A stretch of DNA of 64,000 nt from Arabidopsis thaliana (taxonomy: Eukaryota; Streptophyta; Magnoliopsida; Brassicales; Brassicaceae). This document shows positions 33,771 through 46,000 of this stretch, one piece after another (position 1 is the first letter of the stretch; the number at the start of each line of letters is the position of its first letter). Both the position numbers and the translations under genes were made by a program. Location: NCBI RefSeq assembly GCF_000001735.4, contig NC_003074.8, positions 20,281,261-20,345,260 on the forward strand, in the 5' to 3' direction. Below the pieces are notes generated by a model. It was not told the DNA's origin. It saw nothing but the letters and a program-made list of their open reading frames with translations, and did no database searches.

Positions 33771-36300
33771 TCTCTCACAATGGATCCAATCCGGTTTATG
33801 AATGCTATTAAGGTTATAGAGAATCTTTAAATTACACAAGAAACAAACAAAAAATTGTATCAGAGAAAGTAGGAGTCTAGGGGAGTGAAAGGGCAAAACA
33901 GAGGACAACTAGATGAGTAAAGAGCCGTTAAAACGTGAGTCATTCATATATACCAGAGTTAACCATGGTTAGGTCAAGTTTGTAACTATAGTACAATGAA
34001 TCGATTCATTATCCTTTTATAAACTAATTGAAAATATGAGAAATAATGGAGATTTTGATATGTATTAAAATAAATCTATTAGTTTTAAATTTTACAAAAA
34101 ATATATCATAAAAAATAATCAATAAATTATCATTTTATTCTCTATATGAAAGAGCAGAAATGGTAGTACATAAAATGTCCAAATTTCTTCCCAAATAACT
34201 TATTATTATAATAATGAAATGAAACATTATATACTATTATTAACTATTAAGTTTTGAAAAGTAAAAATTAAATAAAAACATTATATTTTTTATTTTGTTA
34301 TAATTTGTTTCTTTCACTAGAGGTAGTTATACTAAGAAACTTGTACTTATAAAAGATTCACACATAAAGTAGAGCTTCATATTTTTAGTATACACATGAA
34401 CTCAATTTTCACATCCACTTTAAAACATGACTTCTTATAAGACTTAGACATTCATATTTTAAATCTTTTATGTTAAAAAGAAAAGAAAAAAGGGCTTTAT
34501 GTTCATCAAGAAAATGTACATGTGTTATTTTAAGAAACTAAATGTCATAGGAGAGGTTTCTCACCTCTTGACTCGGAGACGGAAGTTTGAATACGGACTA
34601 TGAAGAATATTTTCTCAAAAAGATAAACTGTAAAATTTTCGAAATCGATTGTATAGAGTTAGTCTCCATGATGAAATCTCCAGAGAATTGATAACATGTT
34701 TTTTCCAACTTTCTCGATGAATTTGATTTTTTTCCGAGTTAAGCTTTCAAATATTTTTCGCTCTTGTAATCTCTATGCCAATTAGTTTGCCAAAATTTCT
34801 AGATTTTTAAGTTATAAAATTTTTGATTTAAAATTTATTTTTCCTGATTGGTAGCGCAATCAAAGAATAAATTTCTATTTAATATGTGGTTAAAAAGAAA
34901 GAAAAGAAAACAATTTAGTGAAAGGAAACTCTATCGGAGAGGGAAGAACCACGTCCACATGGTGTGTGGATCTGTTTTTCTGATCATTTGGAATTTTGCT
35001 ATGTTAGAATGGCAATGCATCAACCGCATCAGGAAACCACGACTCAAGAACATGCCCACATTTACTCTTTATATTCGCCGCTTCCAGCTATATATAAATT
35101 ATTCTCACATGCATGCTTTCTTATTTCCCTATGGTATTTTGAATTATTTTTTGAATAGATTTATCATGTGCTTAATTGTTTGAGAGTATGAATTCACACT
35201 TGCATGATCTATGATGGTTCATGTTTACCTGTTAATAGAAGATAAGAAGCTTGACACATGCAAAAACAAACACCGATCACTAAATTTTTATTATTACTCA
35301 TCATGAAGTACTTCTTTGTATTATAGTGTCGTTAGTATAAACCTGAGGAATGTAAGACTTAACGGATTCCGGTTGTACGTAGACTGAATCGTTACTATGA
35401 AAATTTGTCATTAGTAAAATTTGATTTTAAGGTCATGCACTTTCAATCATTTGGATGCAAATTTGAAATAGATTTTCTTATAGATTTTTTCTCGAGCAAA
35501 ATATCTCAAAAGCACTACGATCAAAAGCTTGTCAGCGAGACATTGGGACACGTTGGCACATAGCAGGACAACTCACTCATCTAACCGGTAAACGGACCAA
35601 CATCAGACATGAGATTACAATCGTTGACGTGTCATTATTATCCACATGGTCTTCTCTTATTGGTATACATTGTTAGATCTCAGATTATGCAGTTGTAGCG
35701 CCAGAGAGAAGATCTAATTGCATGAGGGTTAACTTAACACGTGTCGACTGTTGCTTCGTTCAACTTTAGATCAGCATTTAGGATCCAAGTAGGTGTACAA
35801 TTAGATTCTCCCAGGCCAAGATTCTTCTTCCCATCTGTAGTTCTATTATCCACGTCGGATTATTTTTAATTTTACTCTATTACTATTAATTATATACGTA
35901 TCCAATTCCAAGTGTATTAGATTAAGCTAAAGTATTTATCCCTCACACAGACAAATTTTATTGTTCTGTTAGCAAGTAATATTGCACTAAACCATCTCTA
36001 AGCTAATTTCAGGTCTTCATTTGTTAATGTAATATTTTTGTTGTCAACTTTAAATGTAAATAGTTTTCTTATTTTCTTATGTCATATCTTTCCTATTTCA
36101 TCTAAAAAAGAATATGTTGAAATAAATTGAATAGTGGAATTATGACTTGGAAAATCAAAATTTGGAGAAGGTTTGGCGTAATGAGAAGCACGAGCATGAT
36201 CGAAAAAGTGTTCTATGTGAGTTGTTCTATTTCAAAGCTCACCACGCAAGGATACACATACGTAACTTGGTCAATACAATGATCACAAGCAAACACACCC
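33771..36300. other. Intergenic region between AVT1 gene and the small peptide gene
   Basis: About 2.5 kb. The first few hundred bases are the AVT1 leader and promoter. 34000-34500 is very AT-rich with no coding signal. From 35570 the sequence holds stress-type motifs: TTGACGTGTCA near 35633 (W-box plus TGACG) and ACACGTGTCGAC near 35738 (ABRE/G-box), plausibly serving the small peptide gene downstream. ORF 34848-35183 has no recognisable protein. Confidence 0.4.
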
Positions 36301-36380
36301 ACTCATATATAAATAGAGCATATATTCCTCACAAGAATACAAGATATTATAGAGCAAAGATTGATAGCTAACTTCAGTAA
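36301..36380 (+). promoter_or_regulatory. TATA box and leader of the small secreted peptide gene
   Basis: TATATAAATAGAG at about 36305-36317 is a strong TATA box. The ATG is at 36381, about 65-75 bases on, leaving a short leader of about 40 bases. This placement supports a real transcription unit. Confidence 0.65.
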
Positions 36381-36732
36381 ATGTCGAGCTACATTTCCTT
36401 CTTCATGTTACTCTTTTTGTTCCTTATTTCTCCTCGAACAAACGTTGTCTGTGCATCAAGACCTTTATTGGAATCCAATAATCCGGGTCACATGAGCACG
36501 AATACAATTTACATAAAAGGTAGCGAACAAGGCGCATTTCGCGGTGGAGCGATGAACGATTGTCTTCCAAAGGGGTTTCACTTCAACTCAGCTCCTAGCC
36601 GCTACATTAACAATCTTCCTTTAGATTCAACTCTTTGTTCTACAACAGAGAAAGCTATTCCTAATCCATAAAAGTAATAATCCCCTAAAATATTACCCGC
36701 TAAATTAAGTATGTGCAAAGATTGATAGCTAA
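36354..36732. repeat. 18-bp direct repeat flanking the small peptide gene
   Basis: GCAAAGATTGATAGCTAA occurs at 36354-36371 and again, identical, at 36715-36732. The copies bracket the intronless ORF 36381-36671. This span marks both copies and the interval between them. Confidence 0.85.
36381..36671 (+). CDS. Small secreted peptide precursor with an IDA-like C-terminus
   Basis: A single-exon ORF of 96 residues. Residues 1-25 form a signal peptide (hydrophobic FFMLLFLFLI, probable cleavage after VCA). The mature part is hydrophilic. Residues 61-80, CLPKGFHFNSAPSRYINNLP, line up with the EPIP core of IDA and IDA-like peptides, which run LPKG, then PPSAPSKRHN. Conserved here are LPKG, SAPS, a basic residue and Asn. 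Unlike IDA, the Pro-Pro before Ser is missing, and the chain runs 16 residues past the motif with a Cys at 86 that could pair with Cys61. IDA peptides signal through HAESA-type receptor kinases in cell separation and stress. A TATA box at about 36305 and stress-type motifs upstream support expression. The family call is a motif match, not a search; PIP/PIPL-type peptides (SGPS core) are the main alternative. Confidence 0.7.
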   Translation: MSSYISFFMLLFLFLISPRTNVVCASRPLLESNNPGHMSTNTIYIKGSEQGAFRGGAMNDCLPKGFHFNSAPSRYINNLPLDSTLCSTTEKAIPNP

Positions 36733-37336
36733 ATCACCTATTTGTTTTTTTTTTGCTCTATGCTTGGGTTATTTCTTGAATAAAACCCATGTATGTATTC
36801 TTTAATTAATTGTGTTTGTATACTTGTGTATAATATTTAAGCAATTTTATTATAGATGAAAAAAGTAATTTTATATAAAAATGTTGTTTAGTAAATTAAT
36901 CAACACAAATCAGTTTTTGCTAAATATGAGAATTTTTCTCTTCACCACGGTTAAAACTTAAAACTAAAACTGTATTTATTGAGATAATATATGTTAATAA
37001 TATATGTTCATACTTCATAGCTTTGTGGAAATTGAGAATAACCATATGTAAAATATTTTGAGAAATGGTTAAAGGGTTCATAAAATAAGAGACAACACTT
37101 ATGAGAAAAAAAAAAGAGCCTTTAAAATAAAACTTTGGTAAAGTCAAAGGAAAAGGACGATAAAAATCATCAAATCGATAAGTTTTTATTTTTATTTGAC
37201 GATCTTGCTTCTTCTTCTTCTTCTTCTTCTTCTTCTTCTTCAACTCGTTACCATCAACGCTCAAATCCTGTATACAATCTCTTCTCAGCTGTAATTTCTA
37301 TAATCTCGTCAATTATCATCTATTCAGGGGTAAGCT
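36733..37336 (+). promoter_or_regulatory. ARA6 upstream region and 5' leader
   Basis: AT-rich spacer, then the ARA6 leader from about 37140, which contains a long (CTT)n tract. No gene is seen here; the minus-strand frame 36920-37264 is a shadow of low-complexity sequence. Confidence 0.45.
37208..37241. repeat. (CTT)n microsatellite in the ARA6 leader
   Basis: About eleven uninterrupted CTT units, ending about 95 bases upstream of the ARA6 ATG. Pyrimidine-rich leaders often mark plant 5' UTRs. Length variation is likely between accessions. Confidence 0.85.
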
Positions 37337-39522
37337 ATGGGATGTGCTTCTTCTCTTCCAGGCAAGTTTTGTTTTCTCTCTCAATTTTGTTGAATTTGTT
37401 GTCGTTGTTCGAATAAAACTGAGGATTTATAGAGACCCTCGAGCAATTTCACCACCCATTTTCCGAAGGTGTAATCATCGGGGTTGAATTAGAAGCTTTT
37501 AAAAATTGGGGATTTTGATGATTGGTTAGGGTTTTCTGGTGGAGAATTGGAGAAACCGAATTGATTGTTGGTGATTTGTGTGTTTTGTGAAGCAGATAGG
37601 AACTCTGGAACTTTAAGTGGTCTTAGCAATTCAGAGAATGCTGTTCCAGCTGATGCCAAAAATCTACGTGTGAAGGTTTTTTTTTTTTAGTTTTTAGTCT
37701 CGTTTAAGAATGTTGATCTCGTTGAGATTGCTTTGTTTCTTCACTGATTCCTGCAATTTCTAATAGCTTATTAGAAAGTTCATGCTTTTGTGATCTGTGG
37801 TCTTGCATTATATATGATTGTTCACATTTTAATCCACGCATGTTGTAAGATGTGATAAGCCTAGTGAAGCGCTTTTGAAGAAACATACACTCTTTATAGA
37901 ATGGTAGTAGCAAAACCTCAACTTTGTTCTTAATAATTGACGGTTTTGCTTTGCAAGCTACTTTTGAAACTCTTTTTCTATTGTTAAGGAGATGATTCCT
38001 TTTCTTTCACCTTTTATTTTCTTGTTGCTCAGCAGTATTTTGCCAAGTGTGGTATAATTGGTTTCAACTTTGCGTAAGACATACCACTAACTTTTGGATT
38101 CACTTGATTGCAGTTAGTTCTATTAGGAGACTCTGGTGTTGGTAAAAGTTGTATTGTCCTTCGATTTGTACGTGGTCAGTTTGACGCTACATCTAAGGTA
38201 AGTAAAGCCTTGTTATCTAATTGTCTTTATTGACCATCTGACACCTTTTTAGAACACCATGCTCTGATGTGAGTGAATATTAGACTATTAGAGTATACTT
38301 ATCTGCCACTAGATCTCAAGACTACTAGCTATGTATCAGGTAACTGTTGGAGCCTCGTTCTTGTCCCAAACTATAGCATTGCAAGACTCTACCACAGTGA
38401 AGTTTGAAATATGGGATACAGCAGGACAGGAGAGGTATTAAACCCTTCATGCAGATTTGTATTGCTTATTTTATTAGATAAACGCTTTGCAAACTTACTA
38501 GGATTTAACCTGCATTCACTTTATTTTTAGGTATTCTGCTCTTGCACCACTATACTACCGTGGAGCTGGAGTTGCTGTTATTGTGTATGATATAACAAGC
38601 CCTGAATCGTTCAAGAAAGCACAGTATTGGGTTAAGGTATGTTTTCAGGGGGTTCAAAAGGTTCCATTTCGTTCATGTTTCTAGGATTCGTGCAATAGCT
38701 TCCGAGCTATATCTTTACCAGGACTGAAAATTAGAGTTACAGACAGTCATATAGCCAACAGCACTCCTGTCTGTGTATATAATGGGTATCATTTAGTTGG
38801 GCAACTGGTTTACTTCTCTGACATTTTTGTTCCATTAATTTGCACTCGTTGCTACCATGAAGCCATTTGGCACAACTCCGTGCAGGAAAGATATCAACAT
38901 TATATTGAATCTAGTGCTATTGTTTTACCCCTGCCCATAAATCTAACAGGAACTGCAAAAGCATGGAAGCCCAGATATTGTTATGGCTCTGGTTGGTAAC
39001 AAAGCTGATCTACATGAAAAAAGAGAAGTACCTACTGAGGTGAGTTTGCGTAAACGTCTTCATCTAGATTCCGTAGCGCATTTTGTTGTCACTTTCATTG
39101 TCCTTGCTTCTTCAGTGGTATCACATTTTCAATTTCTTAACAGGATGGAATGGAGCTTGCAGAGAAGAACGGCATGTTCTTCATTGAGACGTCAGCCAAG
39201 ACAGCCGATAACATAAATCAACTGTTTGAGGTGTGCACTTCTTTCTTGCCTCTGATTTATGATCGATTTTCTTGTCCTCTGCATTTATTGAGATCTTATT
39301 ATCCGTTTCTTTCATTGCTTTGGAATTGGAGGATGGAAAAGTGATAGGCAGTGATATGCAGCTAGATATGAGATTTAATTTCTTGTAGTTTGTGGAGGAT
39401 AATAGTTTTGGATGCAGAAAGATGGATTAATACGAAGTATATGAGATTTTAACTTGTTGTAGTGTACACATGTCTGATAGGAAATTGGCAAGAGGCTACC
39501 TCGTCCTGCTCCTTCGTCATGA
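37337..39522 (+). CDS. ARA6: ARA6 / RABF1, plant-unique Rab5-type GTPase
   Basis: Eight exons: 37337-37361, 37596-37675, 38114-38197, 38340-38434, 38531-38636, 38950-39039, 39144-39230, 39481-39522. They encode 202 residues, the known ARA6 length. GTPase motifs are GDSGVGKS (40-47), the switch I region with ASFLSQT, WDTAGQE, NKAD and ETSAK. The N-terminus MGCASS carries Gly2 and Cys3 for myristoylation and palmitoylation, and the C-terminus APSS lacks the prenylation cysteines of other Rabs. ARA6 acts on multivesicular endosomes and in traffic from endosome to plasma membrane. The first intron uses a GC donor (CCAG followed by GCAAGT), which the frame requires. VPS33, part of tethering complexes that work with Rab5/Rab7, lies 4 kb to the right, which I treat as coincidence. 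Confidence 0.97.
37362..37595 (+). other. GC-AG intron 1 of ARA6
   Basis: The donor reads CCAG then GCAAGT at 37361/37362, a strong match to the GC-donor consensus. The acceptor is AGCAG at 37595. The next GT in the exon would bring in a stop codon at the junction, so GC-AG is the only frame-keeping choice and yields the known N-terminus [13 protein letters not shown]. Confidence 0.9.
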
Positions 39523-40263
39523 TTGGAGTGTTGAATCATCTCATCTTCAGCCATGTCTTCAGACTACTAATCTTTCCATACTTTTTAATGTAATGTTTCA
39601 AAACAATATTTCTCTATCTGTTAAGTCAAGTGTGTTGTATAATGTGAAGATTTGAGTTTGAAACTGGGGATATTACGAACCTCAAAAGTGGAAACCCAAG
39701 TTATATCAAGCAATGGATCATCAGTACATATTTTAGTGGGATTCATCAGAAGTAGAGAAGAGTAAAGCTTCATTCAAATGATTCAATGCATGTATAGTTT
39801 GTGGGAGAGACTATTGCAGCCAATTCTAACAAAACCTAAATCAAGAAATTATTTGACAATTTCAAAGAGACTAACAAACAGGTAGAGAAATCCATTATAC
39901 AAAGGATTTGACTTTTGATGATTTCAGATGCAAATACAAACTTAAAAACTTTATATATTTGTATTGGTCAACCTTAATATCATAAATTTATAGTTGAGGC
40001 AATAAATAAATATGAAAATCTAAATGCAATGTTTAAATATTAAAATTTAACGGCAAAATAAAATAGAAAAAATTATGATTGGTCTGAAAATGGACAAAAT
40101 GAGACTTTTCATGTCCAAATAGGTGTTTATTGTCACGTTGATGAGAAGACTATTTCGTTCCATAGCATTTCTGTTCCTCCTCTTGGTTTTTTGGGTTTCT
40201 TCTTCCTCGTCTTGGTTTCGTTAAAACCCTTTTGAAGCCCTCTGGAACAGTAAAATCTGAGGG
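39523..40263. other. ARA6 3' UTR and PUB14 promoter
   Basis: 741 bases between co-directional genes. 39523-39800 looks like the 3' UTR; 39930-40080 is AT-rich; CT-rich leader sequence (TTCCTCCTCTTGG, TTCTTCCTCGTC) precedes the PUB14 ATG. No other gene is seen. Confidence 0.45.
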
Positions 40264-42588
40264 ATGGGATTAACGAATTGTTGTTCCCACGAGGAGCTAA
40301 TGAGTCGACTCGTTGACTCCGTTAAAGAAATATCAGGGTTTTCATCTTCAAGGGGTTTTATTGGGAAGATCCAAGGCGATCTTGTTCGTAGGATCACGCT
40401 TCTCAGCCCTTTCTTCGAGGAATTGATTGACGTCAATGTTGAATTGAAAAAGGATCAGATTACAGGGTTTGAGGCTATGAGAATCGCTCTTGATTCAAGT
40501 CTTGAGCTTTTTCGATCGGTTAATGGAGGAAGCAAGCTTTTTCAGGTTACTCATTTACTTGCTCTGTTTTATTTGTATTTATATCTTTGGTAGCTGGCAA
40601 AAGTTGGCAATTTCCTTTGTTTTCTCTTCGAGGGTTTAAGATTTTGGTGTTTAGGGTTTTGTTGTTTGTCTTTGTCTTCTTTAACAATATCAAGAATTTG
40701 GGTTTTGTCTTGTTTCTCTTATTTTGGGATGAATCAAATTGAGTCTGATAACAAGAAGTTGAGACCTTTTTCGTGTTCTCTCTGCTGGCAGCTTTTCGAT
40801 AGAGATTCTCTTGTGGAGAAGTTCCGTGACATGACAGTGGAGATAGAAGCAGCGTTAAGTCAGATTCCTTATGAGAAGATTGAGGTATCAGAGGAAGTCA
40901 GAGAACAGGTACTTCTCAATGCATTGATTTAAGGAGGGCTATATTTTTCTGTTGATTAAAATCTGAATTCTAATGATAAGCTCTCTGAATTTGTAGGTTC
41001 AGCTTCTGCATTTTCAGTTCAAGAGAGCAAAAGAAAGATGGGAGGAGTCTGATCTACAGCTTAGCCATGATCTAGCTATGGCAGAGAATGTGATGGATCC
41101 TGACCCTATAATCCTCAAAAGACTTTCACAAGAGCTCCAACTTACTACCATTGATGAGCTGAAGAAAGAATCGCATGCGATACATGAGTATTTTCTTTCA
41201 TATGATGGAGATCCTGATGACTGTTTCGAGAGGATGTCTTCACTTCTTAAAAACCTGGTAGACTTTGTAACAATGGAAAGTTCAGACCCTGATCCATCCA
41301 CTGGCAGCAGAATCGTTTCGAGACATCGTTCTCCTGTTATACCAGAGTATTTTCGGTGTCCGATATCACTTGAACTGATGAAGGATCCTGTTATCGTCTC
41401 CACTGGACAGGTCTGGCTTTGCAAGTTTCGTTGTGCATTGTAGTGAATTTGATTATTAAACTTGTGTATTTGTTGTTATAGCTGAATTTTTCGACCTTGC
41501 AGACATATGAAAGATCATCAATTCAGAAGTGGCTTGATGCTGGTCATAAAACATGTCCGAAATCTCAGGAGACACTTTTACATGCTGGATTAACCCCTAA
41601 TTATGTGTTAAAGAGTCTCATTGCTTTGTGGTGTGAAAGCAACGGCATTGAGCTACCGCAAAATCAAGGGAGCTGTAGAACCACAAAAATAGGAGGAAGC
41701 AGCTCTTCAGATTGTGATCGAACATTTGTCCTTTCCTTGTTAGAGAAATTGGCCAACGGTACTACAGAACAGCAAAGAGCTGCAGCTGGAGAATTAAGGT
41801 TACTAGCCAAGAGGAACGTGGATAACAGAGTTTGTATCGCTGAGGCTGGAGCCATACCACTCCTTGTAGAGCTTCTATCCTCACCAGATCCTCGGACTCA
41901 GGAACATTCTGTGACAGCTCTTCTGAATCTTTCCATAAATGAAGGGAACAAAGGAGCCATTGTTGATGCAGGAGCCATAACGGATATAGTAGAAGTCCTA
42001 AAGAACGGAAGCATGGAAGCTAGAGAGAACGCTGCTGCAACCCTTTTCAGTTTATCTGTTATAGATGAAAACAAAGTGGCAATAGGTGCTGCTGGAGCTA
42101 TCCAAGCACTTATAAGCTTGCTTGAGGAAGGAACCCGAAGAGGCAAAAAAGATGCTGCTACAGCGATTTTCAACTTATGCATATACCAGGGGAACAAATC
42201 AAGGGCGGTTAAAGGCGGTATTGTTGACCCTCTGACCAGATTACTGAAAGATGCAGGTGGCGGAATGGTGGATGAGGCTCTGGCCATTTTAGCAATTCTT
42301 TCAACTAACCAAGAAGGGAAAACAGCGATAGCTGAAGCAGAATCTATCCCGGTTTTGGTTGAGATTATAAGGACAGGGTCACCAAGGAACCGGGAAAATG
42401 CTGCAGCAATACTTTGGTATCTATGTATTGGGAATATAGAAAGGCTAAATGTAGCAAGAGAGGTTGGTGCAGATGTGGCCTTGAAGGAACTTACTGAGAA
42501 TGGCACTGATAGAGCAAAGAGGAAAGCTGCGAGCTTGTTGGAGCTTATTCAGCAAACCGAAGGTGTTGCAGTAACTACTGTTCCATGA
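40264..42588 (+). CDS. PUB14: PUB14, plant U-box E3 ubiquitin ligase with ARM repeats
   Basis: Four exons, 40264-40545, 40792-40908, 40997-41410 and 41503-42588, give 632 residues, the length I recall for PUB14. Residues 1-240 form the U-box N-terminal domain. The U-box spans about 247-320 ([39 protein letters not shown]) and is cut by intron 3 at its middle. Five to six ARM repeats fill the C-terminal half ([46 protein letters not shown]). The U-box recruits E2 and the protein has ubiquitin ligase activity; the PUB14 U-box was solved by NMR. Exon 2 is 117 nt, as in PUB3 at the left end of the window. The start is the first ATG of the exon-1 frame. Confidence 0.96.
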
Positions 42589-43025
42589 AAGCCTCGCTCT
42601 TTTGGAATGTTATTTGTTTCAGTGTAGATTATATGTATAGGAACCTTTGGTTTGAGTCTGACATAAGAATCTTATGTAATGATGTTATATGTAATTTTCG
42701 ACTCAGAGTTGTGTATATCTATTTGATATTTAAAAGTAAAAGTAACCCTATTATTTACTGTTTCACACTCTCGATTTGCTTGAGAATTAGGGAGAAGTAA
42801 AGCCGTATATAACTAGCAGAAGTTGAAGTGAAAGGTTGTACCAAGAAAACATTATTGAATTTGTATAATCACGCTGTATCTCAACCATTTAATATACACA
42901 TACACATACGCATACCATTCACTCTGCAACCACAATGATCCAGAAAAATAAACAAAGACATACAAAAAATGAATTAATAAACACACTCGAAAGAGAAAAG
43001 ATGAACATAACGCTCAGTTTACGGA
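42589..43025. other. Convergent 3' UTRs of PUB14 and VPS33
   Basis: 437 bases between two facing stop codons, AT-rich, with no ORF of interest. Confidence 0.6.
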
Positions 43026-46000
43026 TCAGCCTAGTTTTTCCATGAATGTTTCTATCAACGTTGCGCCGTTGACGATTTTTGTTGTGGCAACAATCAAATC
43101 ATAAGCCATTCCTTCCTGATAAAATTTTATGCAGAAGCAAGAATGGAGGATTCAGCGGACAAAAAGAGTGTTTTTTTTATGGTAAACTTTTGAAGTTTGA
43201 TATATACCTTAGAGGCGAGATACCGTAAAGCAGAGATTTCAGCAAATGTTACACCTCCAATGAAGACAACAAGAACAATTGAGCGTCTTCCATCAGCAAC
43301 CCTGTAATCATGTCCCAGATGAAACCTCTTACACATTAGAATCATTCCATTTATCATTTTATCGAATTTACTTCGCGGTACAAAACTAATTTGTTAACGA
43401 GAAACTTACCCATTTGAAGCTCCGTGCAATGAATCAACTGATGGACTACTTGGGAATCCACTCTGCACAAAGAAGGGACATAGTGATATATTTGCAATTG
43501 AAAAATAGTTGAAAAGAGAGGTTACATTTATCTCTCTAATTGGGTAAAGGAAAAAGTGTACTGACTCTTTTAGTCTCCAGATGGGGTCCTGGTAACAGCT
43601 TCAAAATGTCTTCCATAGGACGCCTGTAAGGTAGATTGAGACATCAATACAGCACACTAATCAATCATGAACGTAACCTAGGTTATATTGCTTTATCATA
43701 GTAAAGTTGTTGCTGTTTACTATTTGCGCATTTCTTTCTTGCCTCAAAGGAAGCAGACAAAAATTCTCCTATTCATTCATACATGGATTCCTTATGCTGA
43801 GTTTTTATCAGCCCTTTCACGTAAGTGCTTCTCAAATTGAAACTGAACAGATTCTCGACTTTTTCTTCTTAGTTTAATACTTATTCAGAAAAGCCTATGT
43901 GTTAAACTACCTAGGCAAAAGTTTTGGCTAGAAGAAAGCAAGAACATTTTTTCTTTTTGGTAATTAAGAAAGCAAGAACGTACTAACCATCCAGAATGAA
44001 TAGCTTGTTGGATAAGACGAATGCTAAGAGGAGCATATCCCGAATAGACATAAGCGATATCGTTAGGCCTGCACAAGAAATTTATTTTCCTCAAAACTCA
44101 AACTGATTTCAAAACTTGATTTTATGATTAGAAAAAAGTTGGTGCAAGGCCTAGCAAATCAGATGTCTGTAGATAGGTACTATTGAAACACTAAATGTCA
44201 AAATAAAAGAAAAAATGTACCATATGAAAAAGGAGATGATCCCATACTACAAACAAGGAGGAAAACAGATTTACTAATGCTATAAATTCTGAATATTCAG
44301 CCAATGATGATGCAAGATCATGCATTAGAAAACGAGGGAGTCCTCACAAATCAACAAAACTTGCAAGTTGAAAAGAGCTTTCAAGGGCATAAGAGATTTG
44401 TGGCATTAAGTCAATGCTGTCGTTAGATCATGCATTAGAGATTATGAGGGATATTTTCAAATATAGCAGTGGAAAAAGAGCTTTCAAGTCACACATTGTT
44501 ATCAAGGTACTCATATTTCTGGATTAAACATCTGACCTACTTCGTAAGCTTTATCCCATTAACAAAATCATGTCAATGAAGTACCATGTATTCAGTAGGA
44601 GACAGCATGACTAAAAAGAAGATTACCTAGACGTATCAGTGTCTTCGACAATAAGTTTCAGTGTCCGTTTCACTGTCAGCCAGTTGCTTTTAAACTCCTG
44701 CAGGAACCAAACGAAGGTACACCAAGACATTAGAATGTCAGACGTACCTCACCATAGAATATAAGAAAATGATTCAATTCTAAAAGGAAACCAAGAATCA
44801 CCAAACCTGCTTCTTCAACAATCCTGCTTTTTCCAAGTTGTTCAGTGTAACCACATGCTCAAACCCATAACTGTGGAGTAGTTCCATTCTGAAAGTTGAG
44901 ACCCGAAGACAAGATATGATTAAAAAAAAAACAGAAAATTGAAATATATAATACAGAATGACTGACGGAAGCTTAACTTGCCTTATATAATCAAATTGTT
45001 TCTTCGGTAACCCTGAGTTTGTAACAGAAAATAAGACTAATAGACGTAAGACATTAGTGAGAGGCTCCTGTTTATGGATCATCTCTTCTATGTACTCATA
45101 GCATCTGCATTTAAAAACAAGAGTTAGTAATAATCAATTATATCATAGATTTCAATATCCATTATGCTATCAAAGTAACATGTTTTCCACATCCCTTGTA
45201 ACAGAAAGAATCATGAAAACTTCTTGAATGGAAGTATTAAAATACAATAAGTGTTTCTCTAAAAAGAAACTTACATGTCATAATTTTCTGCCTCAACAAG
45301 TGTTTGTTCCATATCAAGTTGAGAATTAAATGATTGCTTGGATGTGAACGTCGTTAGGTGCTGGGCAAGATGTATGTGCCTCTGGGAAAGAAAAAATCAT
45401 AACCAATTAAGTTAAACTGGAACAAATTTTGATCTGAACGTTTGCAATATATAAGAAAAGGAACATATAGTAATCAAGTCAATACTTACTGTCATCTCTG
45501 GTAGTGAGTTAAGCTTCTTAACAAAGTCCTTCAGCTCAGAAACTGTCTGGGTCTGTGCATTATATAACCATACCCCATTAGATATCTGGATACAACTAAT
45601 AATCTAACAGTAAACTCTATGAATAGGCTGATCATTCCTAAGGCATAACATGGTCTACTTAAAGTCGGTAACACAATGTGCCAATAAGTGTCTGGTCGAT
45701 ATGTATGTATACCTCTACCATGAAAACAAGTCTACCTAAAGGAGGAGAGCGACAAACGTACAGAATTAATTTCCGTGTAGTCCTCCTTCATGGTCATTGC
45801 CTTCTGACGTAGAACCTGCGACCATATGGCATCTGGAAGATAAGGAAACAGAATCCTATGTAACAAAGAATCCAAGCCAAAAGGGCAAAGGTCAACCTGT
45901 ACAACGACTTCAAAGTTGAGATCCCTTGTCTCCTTGAACAACTTATCACTGTAAATTTAAGCATTCAGAAAATAAGGTCAACACTCAAACGTGTCTTCCA

